Below, in pieces: positions 1 through 8,391 of a stretch of 64,000 bases of DNA. The DNA comes from Paraglaciecola polaris LMG 21857 (lineage in GTDB: Bacteria > Pseudomonadota > Gammaproteobacteria > Enterobacterales > Alteromonadaceae): the NCBI RefSeq assembly GCF_000315055.1, contig NZ_BAER01000113.1:18102-82101 (forward strand), read 5' to 3'. Both the position numbers and the translations under genes were made by a program. A model generated the notes under the pieces. It saw nothing but the letters and a program-made list of their open reading frames with translations. It did no database searches and was not told where the DNA came from. Positions within the stretch are counted from its first letter, which is position 1. Each line of letters opens with the position of its first letter.

Positions 1-734
1 CCTCGGCCTTCCATCGCCAACCAGCTTGCGTCAGAATGCTTAAGACGGAATTGAATGTCGAAGTCTGATTTCGTGTCGATAGAATTTTGGAGTGCAGTGG
101 CAAATGAGCTCAAATCATCTGGGTGTATTAAGTTATAAAATTGTTCTGGTGTCGCCCATATTTCTTTATCAGTCCACCCCGTCAGTTGTTGCAGCTCTGG
201 AGTCCACCAAACTTCACCGGATTTTATATCTTGAGTCCATACGCCCATCCGAGCACTGCGAATGGCAATACTCAAAATGTCGCGGCTTTCCTGCAATTCC
301 TCTTGCGAGGTATGTAAAGACGCTAAAGACTCCTCTACAGATTTACGGGCGGAAATTAATTCGCGCTCATAATTTTTGCGTTCCGTAGCAACAAAAAACG
401 CCAGTTGATCAAATTGACTATCACCGTGTTTCTGACGAGAAACATTAATCAGCATGGGCAGCGTTTTACCGTCGCTAGTCACTAAATCCATTTGCACTTC
501 TGATACCGAGCCTTGTAGCTGCAGAAGAGGTGCCCAATGGGTATGATGGAAAAAACGTCCACCAATGGTAAACAAGTCTTGGATTCTTTTATTGTTAATT
601 AATTCGCTGGGCGTAAAACCAAGCCAATTGCAAAAGGTGGTATTCACCCTGCAGATTGTTCCATTCACTTCGGTGGTGACTAAGCCGCAAGGTGCGCAGT
701 CAAATGATGATGACAGGTCTGGAATGTTATTCAT
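1..734 (-). CDS. PAS-domain signalling protein, C-terminus beyond window
   Basis: I translated the minus strand from the ATG at 734 and found it open to the window edge (244 codons). An upstream ATG at 753 hits a stop after eight codons. The visible part has two PAS-like domains, at about residues 5-115 and 150-244 (the second with HPDDLSSF typical of the PAS_3 fold). They are joined by a short charged coiled coil (about 118-150, ending EELQESRDI). The output domain (kinase, diguanylate cyclase or phosphatase) is outside the window, so the function is open. It starts 11 bp after the RsbQ-like hydrolase gene and is almost certainly co-transcribed with it. In Bacillus, RsbQ works with the PAS-phosphatase RsbP; by inference this protein senses a product or signal of the hydrolase. 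Confidence 0.75.
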   Translation of the reverse strand, partial: MNNIPDLSSSFDCAPCGLVTTEVNGTICRVNTTFCNWLGFTPSELINNKRIQDLFTIGGRFFHHTHWAPLLQLQGSVSEVQMDLVTSDGKTLPMLINVSRQKHGDSQFDQLAFFVATERKNYERELISARKSVEESLASLHTSQEELQESRDILSIAIRSARMGVWTQDIKSGEVWWTPELQQLTGWTDKEIWATPEQFYNLIHPDDLSSFATALQNSIDTKSDFDIQFRLKHSDASWLAMEGR

Positions 735-745
735 TGTCGCGTTTT

Positions 746-1549
746 TTATTCATAAAACCGTTTAAGATAGTTTTTTATGGCTTGGGTACTGGCATCTGGG
801 GCGCTAAGGTGCGGGCAATGGCCCACATTATCGATAATGCATAACTCAGCATCTGCCATGGTTTTATGCATATACTGACCAACGGTACAGGGGGCTATGA
901 AATCATCACTACACTGAAGGATCAGGGCAGGTGTGGTGGATTTTGACAAGGCGTCTCTGTGATCAGATAAAAATGTAGCCCGGGCAAAGTGTTTGGCTAT
1001 TTCTGGATCGGTCCGGCAAAAGCTGTTTGTCAGTTCAACTGATAATTCGGGCTGGTTGGGGGCTCCCATGATAGTGGGTGCCATAGTGCTAGACCAACCT
1101 AGGTAGTTACTATCTATGGTGTTACACAATTCTTCAACGTCGGCTTGTGAAAAACCACCGATATAATCCCCCTCATTGATGTAACACGGTGATGGCCCCA
1201 CCATGATTTGACACGTAAATTTTTCGGGTGCCTGTACTGAGGCAAGTAAGCCGATAATAGAACTCACAGAATGACCGACAAATATAACGGGTTGGTCTGT
1301 TAGTTCATCTATTATTTCAATTAAATCTGCTGCATAACCGTGCAATGACGCATATTTTTCGAAATCGTAGGCCGATAGATCTGATTTGCCGCTACCCACA
1401 AGATCAAATAACACAATTTTGAAACGCGCTTGAAAAGACGGCGTGAGATATCGCCACATATTTTGGTCACAACCAAAACCGTGTGCAAACACCAATGTGG
1501 TGGAACCACTTCCTATTACTTGAATATTATTGCGTATTTGAACGCTCAT
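746..1549 (-). CDS. RsbQ-like alpha/beta hydrolase
   Basis: A 267-residue alpha/beta hydrolase without signal peptide, full length for the RsbQ family. It shows the oxyanion region FAHGFGCDQNMW (21-32), the nucleophile elbow GHSVS (Ser94), the acid QCSDD (Asp215) and the catalytic His in VGHCPH (His243). VGPSPCYIN (116-124), FCRTDP and TFLSDHRDALSK closely match what I recall of Bacillus subtilis RsbQ. RsbQ is required for energy-stress activation of the PAS phosphatase RsbP; related proteins (KAI2/D14) are small-molecule receptors. Here the next gene, 11 bp downstream, encodes a PAS protein, which reproduces the hydrolase-PAS pairing. A GAGA-type ribosome binding site precedes the ATG. The substrate is unknown. 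Confidence 0.88.
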   Translation of the reverse strand: MSVQIRNNIQVIGSGSTTLVFAHGFGCDQNMWRYLTPSFQARFKIVLFDLVGSGKSDLSAYDFEKYASLHGYAADLIEIIDELTDQPVIFVGHSVSSIIGLLASVQAPEKFTCQIMVGPSPCYINEGDYIGGFSQADVEELCNTIDSNYLGWSSTMAPTIMGAPNQPELSVELTNSFCRTDPEIAKHFARATFLSDHRDALSKSTTPALILQCSDDFIAPCTVGQYMHKTMADAELCIIDNVGHCPHLSAPDASTQAIKNYLKRFYE

Positions 1550-2077
1550 GATGGTTCTCTCAATTTACAGCTGTATCTAATTAGATTTTTTCATCGACGA
1601 TTAAGCAGTGCAATAGACACTATACGCTCGGTCAGTTATTGAATGGGAATACGATTAAATTATGATGGTTTATACAGGTTGATCTCACCTCGAGCAAATT
1701 AATTAGCATAATAGAAATACCATCTTCATTTAGCTATTTTCCGCGGAGGGGTAAAAAAAAACGAACAAAGTAAAGTAGAGATCATAAATAGAAGTGGTAA
1801 TTATATCTTACGAATATTGTGCTTGGTAAATGGCTGAGCAGGACCGCGGGTAATGCTTTTATTGCTACACTTTTATCACGTCAAATTCCCTATGATCAAA
1901 ATGGCCCGTAACCAATAAGTAAGGAGATTTCACGCGACATTGCATGTAGAGCAATAAACTTAGTTGCCGGCCATTGCTAGGCGGTCAATTTTGCGTAACC
2001 ACTGTTTGTACCTGAGATTGATTTTAATGCAAAAAAACGGAGCCTTGAGCTCCGTTTTTTAGTTTGCTAGATAAACA
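1550..2077. other. Intergenic region without recognisable gene
   Basis: This holds the promoter region of the RsbQ-like gene on its left side and the TBDR terminator at 2032-2060 on its right. I see no coding potential on either strand and no repeat. It is AT-rich, with several A/T runs around 1680-1820. Confidence 0.5.
2032..2060 (-). terminator. Rho-independent terminator of the TBDR gene
   Basis: Perfect stem: AAAAAACGGAGC (2032-2043) pairs with GCTCCGTTTTTT (2049-2060) around a five-base loop. Both sides carry A/T runs, so it could work in both directions. It lies 18 bp beyond the stop of the minus-strand receptor gene. Confidence 0.85.
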
Positions 2078-4348
2078 CTAGAAACGATAGGTCATGTCGA
2101 TACCGACTTGACGACCTCGGCGTGCAGCACTAAAAAATGCACGGGGCGAACCGTTGTCTGCACCATCGGGCGCGGTATTGAGGGATGAAAAGGTAAAATA
2201 AGGAATACCTAACCAACGAGATGTCAGAATAGGCGCGTCCTCATCGGTTAAGTTTCGAGCATAAAGACTGACCCGCCAATTTTCACTGTTTATGCCCATG
2301 CGTGCACCCATAATGATCGCGCTTGGTACATAGGCTAGGTTGTGTACCTGCACATACTTCTTCGACTCGTAGCTGGCATCCAGATTAAAGAAGGCTTCAA
2401 GTTCGCCTGTGATGGGCGTGATGTATTCTAAAAACGCGCTTGCTTGGTGTTTTGAACTTAGGGGGAACGCATTGCCATCGATGGAGCAACTGGCAGGTGT
2501 GGTGATAGCAAAGTCACTGCGAAAATCCGTTCCGGTTGTTGTCCCTGGTGTTAGCACGCCACCACCACTGGTTAATGACCACTGAAAGTCGTCACAGCCT
2601 TGAGTGAATTTGGTGTCAGCTAGGGCGTAAGTAAAACGACCAGATAGATTGTCAGTAAATTGTGCGTTTATATCCACTTCGACACCGAATACTTCACCTT
2701 TTCCTTGGTTTGTGGCGACAGAGGCGACATTGCCCGCCGGTACATTCAGTGGGGTCGTCAGTTGAATGTCACTTACATCGTTGTAGAACATAGATACGGT
2801 GGCATAGACCTTGTTAATGGCACTGCTTTTTATACCTAGCTCGTAGGTCGTAATTTCTTCTTGCTCGTAGGTAGGTTTGCCCGTTTCAGCGCCGGCTGAG
2901 CCATTAATACCACCGGGTTTAACGCCTTGACCGACGATACCGTAAAAAATGGTGTTGCTGTCATAACGGTAATTCAAGGTGGCTCTAGGGGTAAAGTTGT
3001 TCCAACTGCCGCCGGCATCAAACGTTGTTAAGCCATCCGGGTCAAACTCGGTAACCGTTTTTTCTTCCTCTGCCCAGCGGGCTTCAAATGTACCGTCAAT
3101 CTTATCGCTTAGTTGATAATCAACTGAAGCATAAACCGCTTTGTTCGTCACAGTACTGTTATCTTGAAAGACACCCACCTTTGCGTCTTCGAAAGTTAAA
3201 TCGAAATTATCTCTGTCTTGATCGTAGTAAAAGGCGCCAGCCATCCATTCCAATTTACCCTCGGGAGAGTGCAGAGTAAATTCAACGGTTTTGTCTTTGG
3301 TTTCCTGACGAGAGGTATTAGCAAAAAATGCCTCTTGGCCCGGAGCAAAGGTGTAGTTTACTGATGAGTTGTCACCATCAGAGCCAGTGCTTATATCATC
3401 GTCACGATAGCCCAGCGCCAATGACATGGAATAGCCAGCATCGGTTTCGTAATCTATGGCTAAGCTTGAAATAATCAGGTCGCGACCTACGCCGTCATAA
3501 GCTGTGCCATCAGCTGTGTCATATGGGCTGCCAAAAAATGTTGAACCAGAGGGTAAAAAGCTATTAACCGGGATGCCTGGGACTTCATTTGGTATACCAT
3601 CTGCATCTGCTTTATCGTTAAGGGCGATGGGTTGATTCTTAATTTCGCCGCAGAAGTATTGAAAGTTATTCCCTGAGCCTGAAGCTGCCCAAGATGATAA
3701 TGATCGATAGCCGGGTGCGCAGTTATTCTCGCTGGTAGGCGTTAAGAAAAACGGTCGTGTTTCATCTCTATCTTCTTGGCTTTGAAGTCGAAAACGTACC
3801 CCTAGTTTGTCAGACGGCGCGGCGTCTAGCACTATGCTCACGGAGCGCGTGTCTTCGCCGCCTACTATCTCATCGGTGACTATGTTGCGCCAATCCTCAT
3901 CGCCGTCGACTTGATAATCTCGCACACTCAAACTCGCTGCTAGCCAGTCGTTTAATGGCCCGCTGATATAAGCGGATGCCGTGTGTTCTGAATCTTGCGC
4001 CAAGTTAAGTTTAACGTTACCCATGAAGTCGTCATGATCCGGTCCCTTGGTAATAAAATTAATCGCGCCAGAATAAGAATTACGGCCATATAACGCGCTT
4101 TGCGGGCCTTTTACTACTTCAACTCTGGCGATATCAGACATGTCTAAACTTTGCACATCACCAGAGTAGTAATTACCATCGATAAAGTAGGCAGCGCCTG
4201 ATTCGACACCAAATTGTATGCCGGCAAGTACATTACCCATGCCACGGATAACGGGTCGCTCAGTCGCGCGGCCGAAGGCTTTTGAAAAGCTTAAGCCGGA
4301 TGAAAAGCGTGCAATGTCATCTATGCTTTGAAAACCTTGTTCAATCAT
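2078..4348 (-). CDS. TonB-dependent receptor (frameshifted at its N-terminus)
   Basis: The 756 residues cover most of the plug and the whole beta-barrel of an iron-siderophore/substrate-type TBDR. The plug shows VIRGMGN, YFIDGNYY, VEVVKGPQSALYGRNSYSGAINF and the C-terminus ends in aromatic Phe (MTYRF). This reading frame starts inside the plug and has no signal peptide. The missing part lies just upstream in the other frame (4387-4542): signal peptide plus TonB box. One extra A in the A6 tract at 4400-4405 would join them and restore a normal start to the plug, AESLNRIPVAVSAFSDTMIEQ. So it is either a sequencing error, a pseudogene or a switchable gene. The neighbours are exported VOC proteins; the ligand is unknown. 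Confidence 0.85.
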   Translation of the reverse strand: MIEQGFQSIDDIARFSSGLSFSKAFGRATERPVIRGMGNVLAGIQFGVESGAAYFIDGNYYSGDVQSLDMSDIARVEVVKGPQSALYGRNSYSGAINFITKGPDHDDFMGNVKLNLAQDSEHTASAYISGPLNDWLAASLSVRDYQVDGDEDWRNIVTDEIVGGEDTRSVSIVLDAAPSDKLGVRFRLQSQEDRDETRPFFLTPTSENNCAPGYRSLSSWAASGSGNNFQYFCGEIKNQPIALNDKADADGIPNEVPGIPVNSFLPSGSTFFGSPYDTADGTAYDGVGRDLIISSLAIDYETDAGYSMSLALGYRDDDISTGSDGDNSSVNYTFAPGQEAFFANTSRQETKDKTVEFTLHSPEGKLEWMAGAFYYDQDRDNFDLTFEDAKVGVFQDNSTVTNKAVYASVDYQLSDKIDGTFEARWAEEEKTVTEFDPDGLTTFDAGGSWNNFTPRATLNYRYDSNTIFYGIVGQGVKPGGINGSAGAETGKPTYEQEEITTYELGIKSSAINKVYATVSMFYNDVSDIQLTTPLNVPAGNVASVATNQGKGEVFGVEVDINAQFTDNLSGRFTYALADTKFTQGCDDFQWSLTSGGGVLTPGTTTGTDFRSDFAITTPASCSIDGNAFPLSSKHQASAFLEYITPITGELEAFFNLDASYESKKYVQVHNLAYVPSAIIMGARMGINSENWRVSLYARNLTDEDAPILTSRWLGIPYFTFSSLNTAPDGADNGSPRAFFSAARRGRQVGIDMTYRF

Positions 4349-4386
4349 GGTGTCAGAGAAAGCAGATACCGCGACAGGAATACGAT

Positions 4387-4542
4387 TTAACGATTCGGCT
4401 TTTTTCGAGACGTTACTTCTATTATTTCCAAAGCGTCTAGATTGCTGGATTCAGTTAGCGCTTCTTGCGCAAAGGCCATCATGGGCTGAGTCATCAAGAT
4501 AGATGTTATCGCCAGAGGGAGTTTTTTTATTATTAGTGTCAT
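4387..4542 (-). pseudogene. Detached signal peptide and TonB box of the TBDR
   Basis: An ATG at 4542 opens 51 codons. They give a signal peptide (MTLIIKKLPLAITSILMTQP then MMAFAQ, cleavage probably after AFA or AFAQ) and a TonB-box-like LEIIEVTSRKK, before a stop at 4387. The downstream receptor frame takes over at the A6 run (4400-4405, T6 on the plus strand). Adding a single A fuses both parts into one standard receptor of about 820 residues. The fragment alone could not function. Confidence 0.75.
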
Positions 4543-4791
4543 CGGCATTCCTGGTGTGTATTGATATGTATAAACAGGTTTTTTATTTTTATCGTCAGCG
4601 ACAATCTAGCACTGCTTATGCGCTGCCGGTTTGATAAAAATCAACAATGTGAACCATTGCAACTAACTGATTATAAGATACTTTTTACTGTGCACTCAGG
4701 TTTTTCATGCATAAAAAAGCACCTAGTTAACACGAGGTTGAATAGGTGCTATAGGATAAGAATTTAACTCGGGGCGGTGTGCCTAGAACGG

Positions 4792-5358
4792 TTAATCGCT
4801 GGCCTTTGCTGGCGCATCGAGTAACTGGTTCACCTCTAACCAGTAGCCGTCAGGATCGCGGATCATGGATACCATTACCGCTATTTTGCCACCATCCGCA
4901 CGGGGATACTCCACATGGTGCGGCGCTTCGATTACCGCTACTTTAGGGGCTTTTTCAACGCGTTTCCACCTGATATCTAAGTCAGCTACGTTCATCACCA
5001 TAATTGGGTCGCCTGGTACTGGCTCATCAAATTTTTCTTGGCGTTGAGGTTTTTCAGGGTAAATATATTGCAATAAGCCCAAAGCACCAATAAAGGTGTC
5101 GTTAGCTTGTAGCAAGACCAAGCGACGCTTGCGGGTCTCGCCATTTTCCATGGGGCTGTTGATCATCTGATCATAAATGACGTTCAAGCCAAGCGCATCA
5201 CGATACAGCTGCAAAGAGGTATCAATGTCGTTGACCAAAAACGTGGTGCGGCGAATATCGACTGAAATACGTTGCTCTTCATTAACGGGCGCTGCCGTAG
5301 CATAAAGACTGGGCAGAGCACATAACAGGATTGCAAAAAGAGACGAGCTGATTTTCAT
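4792..5358 (-). CDS. Exported VOC-fold (glyoxalase-like) protein
   Basis: I prefer the ATG at 5358 (MKISSSLFAILLCALPSLYA, a clear signal peptide cut after ATAA); the ATG at 5373 only adds MDDPH and has no ribosome binding site. The mature part has one VOC repeat pair: TTFLVNDIDTSLQLYRDALGL at the N-terminal half and IRDPDGYWLEVNQLL at the end. Only the C-terminal Glu of the usual VOC metal site is obvious; the N-terminal His is replaced. The fold is clear, the reaction is not. VOC proteins include dioxygenases, isomerases and binding proteins. It lies downstream of the FNR-type regulator, with a perfect FNR-type box 68 bp upstream of the ATG. Confidence 0.8.
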   Translation of the reverse strand: MKISSSLFAILLCALPSLYATAAPVNEEQRISVDIRRTTFLVNDIDTSLQLYRDALGLNVIYDQMINSPMENGETRKRRLVLLQANDTFIGALGLLQYIYPEKPQRQEKFDEPVPGDPIMVMNVADLDIRWKRVEKAPKVAVIEAPHHVEYPRADGGKIAVMVSMIRDPDGYWLEVNQLLDAPAKASD

Positions 5359-5425
5359 GTGGGGGTCATCCATTGTTTTTGTTGTTTAGCAGATGCCAAT
5401 ATCAACGCCATTTGAGAATGGCGCA

Positions 5426-5439
5426 TTGATAATAATCAA
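5426..5439. promoter_or_regulatory. FNR-type operator box
   Basis: TTGAT-AATA-ATCAA is an exact match to the FNR/ANR consensus TTGATnnnnATCAA. It lies in the 142-bp gap between the regulator gene (ends 5501) and the VOC gene (starts 5358), a suitable position for controlling the latter. The neighbouring regulator has the FNR-type recognition residues E-x-x-S-R, so it is the natural candidate to bind here; a genomic FNR could also do so. Confidence 0.7.
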
Positions 5440-5500
5440 GTCTACTGGCTTGGCGCACAGTCGGGGATTATTGCTTGGCTACGTTAATTAGCCGGACAGG

Positions 5501-6199
5501 CTAGTCCGCGTATGCAATCAGTTTTTCGCTTTCGAGCACGGTAATTTGGTAGTTGCTTTCAATAGAAATCAAACCATCTTTTTTCAGCTTACTAAAGCCG
5601 CGACTGGCCGTTTCTAAACTCATACCTAAGTAGTCTGCTATGTCTTGGCGACTCATAGGAAGAAAGAAACGGTGGGTACCACGACCGAGTCTATGCTCCA
5701 TATCCAATAGAAAATGCGCCAATCGTTGGTGCGCTGACTTCTGGCCCATGATGAATAATTGGTCGAGTATCAGCGACAAAATATGGCCGGTTACATCGTG
5801 ATAGCGTTTGGCGACCGCTGGGTATTTATCGAAGATATCTTGCATGAGCTGACGACTGATACGGATCACGACACAGTTGGTTAATGCCTTGGCACTAAAG
5901 CTATAGCTAACGTTTTCAGATAATCCGGCAAGGTTACCGGTAAACAAAAACGCAAAGACCTGCCGGGAGCCAGATGCTGTGGAACGCTCGAGCATAAGTG
6001 AACCGGACTCGGGGATATATACGTATTCCGGCGCGTCTTTTTCTCTAAATACGTATTCTCCTTGAGCGAAGGATACTTCTTCTGCATCTTTAGCGAGCTC
6101 GTCGATGAAGGCGTTAGCACCTTCGACCTCTTTAAAATGGCTTCCAAAACACGAGGTAAGGGAGGTTTTAATGATTACTTTGTTGATATCGAGTGACAT
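5501..6199 (-). CDS. CRP/FNR-family transcriptional regulator without Fe-S cysteines
   Basis: 232 residues: a cyclic-nucleotide-type beta-roll sensor domain (about 30-130), a long dimerisation helix (about 130-165) and a winged helix (about 170-225). The recognition helix has SLETASRGFSKL, where Glu196, Ser199 and Arg200 match the E-SR triad of FNR that reads TTGAT half-sites. Only Cys17 and Cys109 are present, so the four-cysteine oxygen-sensing cluster of FNR cannot form; the signal must be something else (haem, small molecule, redox). It begins 25 bp after the two-domain VOC gene at 6225, so it is likely in the same operon. A perfect FNR box lies just downstream. Confidence 0.88.
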   Translation of the reverse strand: MSLDINKVIIKTSLTSCFGSHFKEVEGANAFIDELAKDAEEVSFAQGEYVFREKDAPEYVYIPESGSLMLERSTASGSRQVFAFLFTGNLAGLSENVSYSFSAKALTNCVVIRISRQLMQDIFDKYPAVAKRYHDVTGHILSLILDQLFIMGQKSAHQRLAHFLLDMEHRLGRGTHRFFLPMSRQDIADYLGMSLETASRGFSKLKKDGLISIESNYQITVLESEKLIAYAD

Positions 6200-6224
6200 G
6201 AATTCAGCCTATTTTATTATTATG

Positions 6225-7229
6225 TTAACGCGCTTGATAAAACTCGATCCATGTTTGGTCTGGCGATCTAATTGCCAGCATATCCACTTGTCCATATGGG
6301 GGTAAATTCAAGCTCGCCTGGGATATTATTTCCACATCATTTGCTAATAGATGTGTTCTCAGTGCCGCTAAATTGTCTACTGGAAAACGCAAAGTGACAA
6401 TGCCTAAATTGGGTGGCGACGCCAAGGCGCTAACATTTTTACCCTCAGCGCCATGAAACTGTAATAACTCTATTGAGCCTTCGTTGGATTTTTGCGGGTG
6501 TAAAATATATACGGAACGCGGGATTTCTGTCGTCAGATTGTAAGGCAAGCCCAGCACATTTGGCCCAGCTTCTTTGCTGGCCCCTTTATGTTCTAGATAT
6601 ACCTGAAACCCTAGTACGTCACGATAAAATGCCAGCGATGTCGCTATATTGCTTACTACTTGCGTCGAGTTGAACACACGACTCATATGTTTAACGTTGG
6701 GCCATCCTTCTAAGGTCGGTTTGATGCGCTCGATCATGGCGAAACTAATGCCGTCTGAGCCTGTTGTTATCCATTCTGTCACTTCATAAGGACCGAATGT
6801 GAAAGAGACTGGGTCGCTCGTGCCGCGCCATCCTGCACTTTGCAGTTGTTCGCGCTTCTGTATCATGTTGGCTACGCGTACATTGACGTCAAATATACCG
6901 CCTACATCCCAAGACTGTGTATTACCACGAATGACCTGTTGCGCAAGGTTATCGATTTGAATAAAGCGTACATAACCCCGCTGCTCGCCTTTATTAGCCA
7001 GCAGTACTTGTTTGACGTCTGCGTTTGCGGGCAGTTGCCACAGTTGCTTTAACTGGGGATCAACCGCGGCCGTTGACCTTACTTCCCAGCCCGCATATTG
7101 TTGATAAAATGCGCTGCTTTTGTCGATATCAGAAACAATGAAAACCGCCTCAGTAAAGCCCTGTAAAGTGAAGTCTTGTGCGTTGCTTAATGGACTCAGC
7201 AGCAGTAAAAATCCAAGTAGAGCGCGCAT
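6225..7229 (-). CDS. Exported two-domain VOC-fold protein
   Basis: 334 residues with a signal peptide (MRALLGFLLLLSPLSNA). It has two VOC modules, starting near AVFIVSDIDKSSAFYQQYAGW (about 28) and SRVFNSTQVVSNIATSLAFYRDVLGF (about 182), and ends with IRSPDQTWIEFYQ. The four beta-alpha-beta-beta-beta units make a complete VOC pseudo-barrel pair. Canonical His metal ligands are not evident. Its ATG overlaps the stop of the upstream VOC gene by one base (TAATG), which implies translational coupling. The periplasmic location is unusual for glyoxalases and suggests binding or conversion of an imported compound. Substrate not deducible. Confidence 0.82.
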   Translation of the reverse strand: MRALLGFLLLLSPLSNAQDFTLQGFTEAVFIVSDIDKSSAFYQQYAGWEVRSTAAVDPQLKQLWQLPANADVKQVLLANKGEQRGYVRFIQIDNLAQQVIRGNTQSWDVGGIFDVNVRVANMIQKREQLQSAGWRGTSDPVSFTFGPYEVTEWITTGSDGISFAMIERIKPTLEGWPNVKHMSRVFNSTQVVSNIATSLAFYRDVLGFQVYLEHKGASKEAGPNVLGLPYNLTTEIPRSVYILHPQKSNEGSIELLQFHGAEGKNVSALASPPNLGIVTLRFPVDNLAALRTHLLANDVEIISQASLNLPPYGQVDMLAIRSPDQTWIEFYQAR

Positions 7230-8323
7230 TATTTTTGCTCCTCAAATACTTCGATCAAAAAGCCATTTGGTGCTCGCAGTGTGGCGACGTTGGCGCTACC
7301 CACTAACGGATCGACCACCTTGATTGGTGCACTGACTATTTCTGCACCGTATGCGTTAGCGTTTTCCAATACCGTTTGCAATGAACGCACCGGAAAGCTC
7401 CACATGCCTAGGCCAATATTGGGTAGGCTAGGGGCATTTTTAGGCTTGATCGGTTCAACATTATGAAAGTCCACAAACAACATGTGACCAGTTGTGGCCC
7501 CTTTGCTATACACGATAGCAAATCTAAATTCGGTGCCGTTTGGTAGGTTCATGGCGCCTTTATCACCTGCGGATTTAAATACCCGGTCGGAACGAATTTC
7601 TAATCCTAGTACGTCGGTGTAAAATTTAAGTTGCGAGTCGGAGTCAGTGATCACCTGGGCTGAATAGGCTGGGCCACCTTTGCCATGTTTGTCTGTAGGC
7701 CCAAGTTGCGCCATGCCATCTCCACGGGTAATGGCCACTCCATGGTTAAAGTCAGGCGCGTTAAAAATGGTTTCATCAATGGGGTAAGTACTGCCGTCGG
7801 GTCTGGGAATTGGGTAACTTTCAAGTGCATTAAGGGCTTCAAAACCTAAGGTGCGAATGTGTTTGTCTAGCGCAATTGTATTGTTGTTCGGAAAACCCAA
7901 TGAAAATGGGCCAAGTTCTCGCGAATTCCAGCTATCGTGAATACTCGGCATAGGTTTGCTAAGCACTAAGAGACGAATTTGAATCGCGCTGTCTATCCCT
8001 TTTCGATACAAACGGTAAGTTTGCCAACTGAGGTCGCCAGGCATATCCCATAAGGTGCGTTGGGATTTTTCTAATGCTGGGCCGATAGTTAACGGCCCCT
8101 CAACACTCATGCCCATACCATCACGGTAAAATAACAGGCTTTGCTCCAATGAGACGGTGGCAATGGTTACCGTATGCAGCGGCATAGCTAACGCGTCTCG
8201 TACTTGGCTTTTGGGTGCCAAAGCATCGTTTGATTCGCTATGGGCATGGGGCATAAATCCAAGGCAAGTGAGTAACACACCCATGATTAATATCAAAAAT
8301 CGGTTATTCAATTTCAAACTCAT
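7229..8323 (-). CDS. Exported two-domain VOC-fold protein
   Basis: 364 residues with a signal peptide (NRFLILIMGVLLTCLGFMPHAHS). Two VOC modules: HTVTIATVSLEQSLLFYRDGMGM (from about 50) and AYSAQVITDSDSQLKFYTDVLGL (from about 220), closing with LRAPNGFLIEVFEEQ, which keeps the typical C-terminal Glu. It is the first gene of a minus-strand unit running through 6225 and the FNR-type regulator. A divergent VOC gene starts at 8392, and an inverted repeat lies in the 68-bp gap. The activity is unknown; the paralogy with the next gene suggests a heteromeric or sequential role. Confidence 0.82.
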   Translation of the reverse strand: MSLKLNNRFLILIMGVLLTCLGFMPHAHSESNDALAPKSQVRDALAMPLHTVTIATVSLEQSLLFYRDGMGMSVEGPLTIGPALEKSQRTLWDMPGDLSWQTYRLYRKGIDSAIQIRLLVLSKPMPSIHDSWNSRELGPFSLGFPNNNTIALDKHIRTLGFEALNALESYPIPRPDGSTYPIDETIFNAPDFNHGVAITRGDGMAQLGPTDKHGKGGPAYSAQVITDSDSQLKFYTDVLGLEIRSDRVFKSAGDKGAMNLPNGTEFRFAIVYSKGATTGHMLFVDFHNVEPIKPKNAPSLPNIGLGMWSFPVRSLQTVLENANAYGAEIVSAPIKVVDPLVGSANVATLRAPNGFLIEVFEEQK

Positions 8324-8328
8324 TTAAA

Positions 8329-8344
8329 ATTTGTCCGTACAAAT
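8329..8344. promoter_or_regulatory. Inverted repeat in divergent promoter region
   Basis: ATTTGT-CCGT-ACAAAT, a perfect six-base inverted repeat with a four-base centre. It lies six bases upstream of the start of the minus-strand VOC gene and 48 bp before the plus-strand one. The TTGT...ACAA arms resemble GntR/FCD-type operators, and such a regulator is encoded at 15136. The assignment is inference. Confidence 0.5.
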
Positions 8345-8391
8345 GTTAGTGTCAGCAAATCATATACAAGTACAGAAAAAAAGGTAACTAA

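Noticed and set aside
92..765. Two plus-strand open frames at the left edge
   Set aside because: They lie opposite a continuous minus-strand PAS protein with clear domains.
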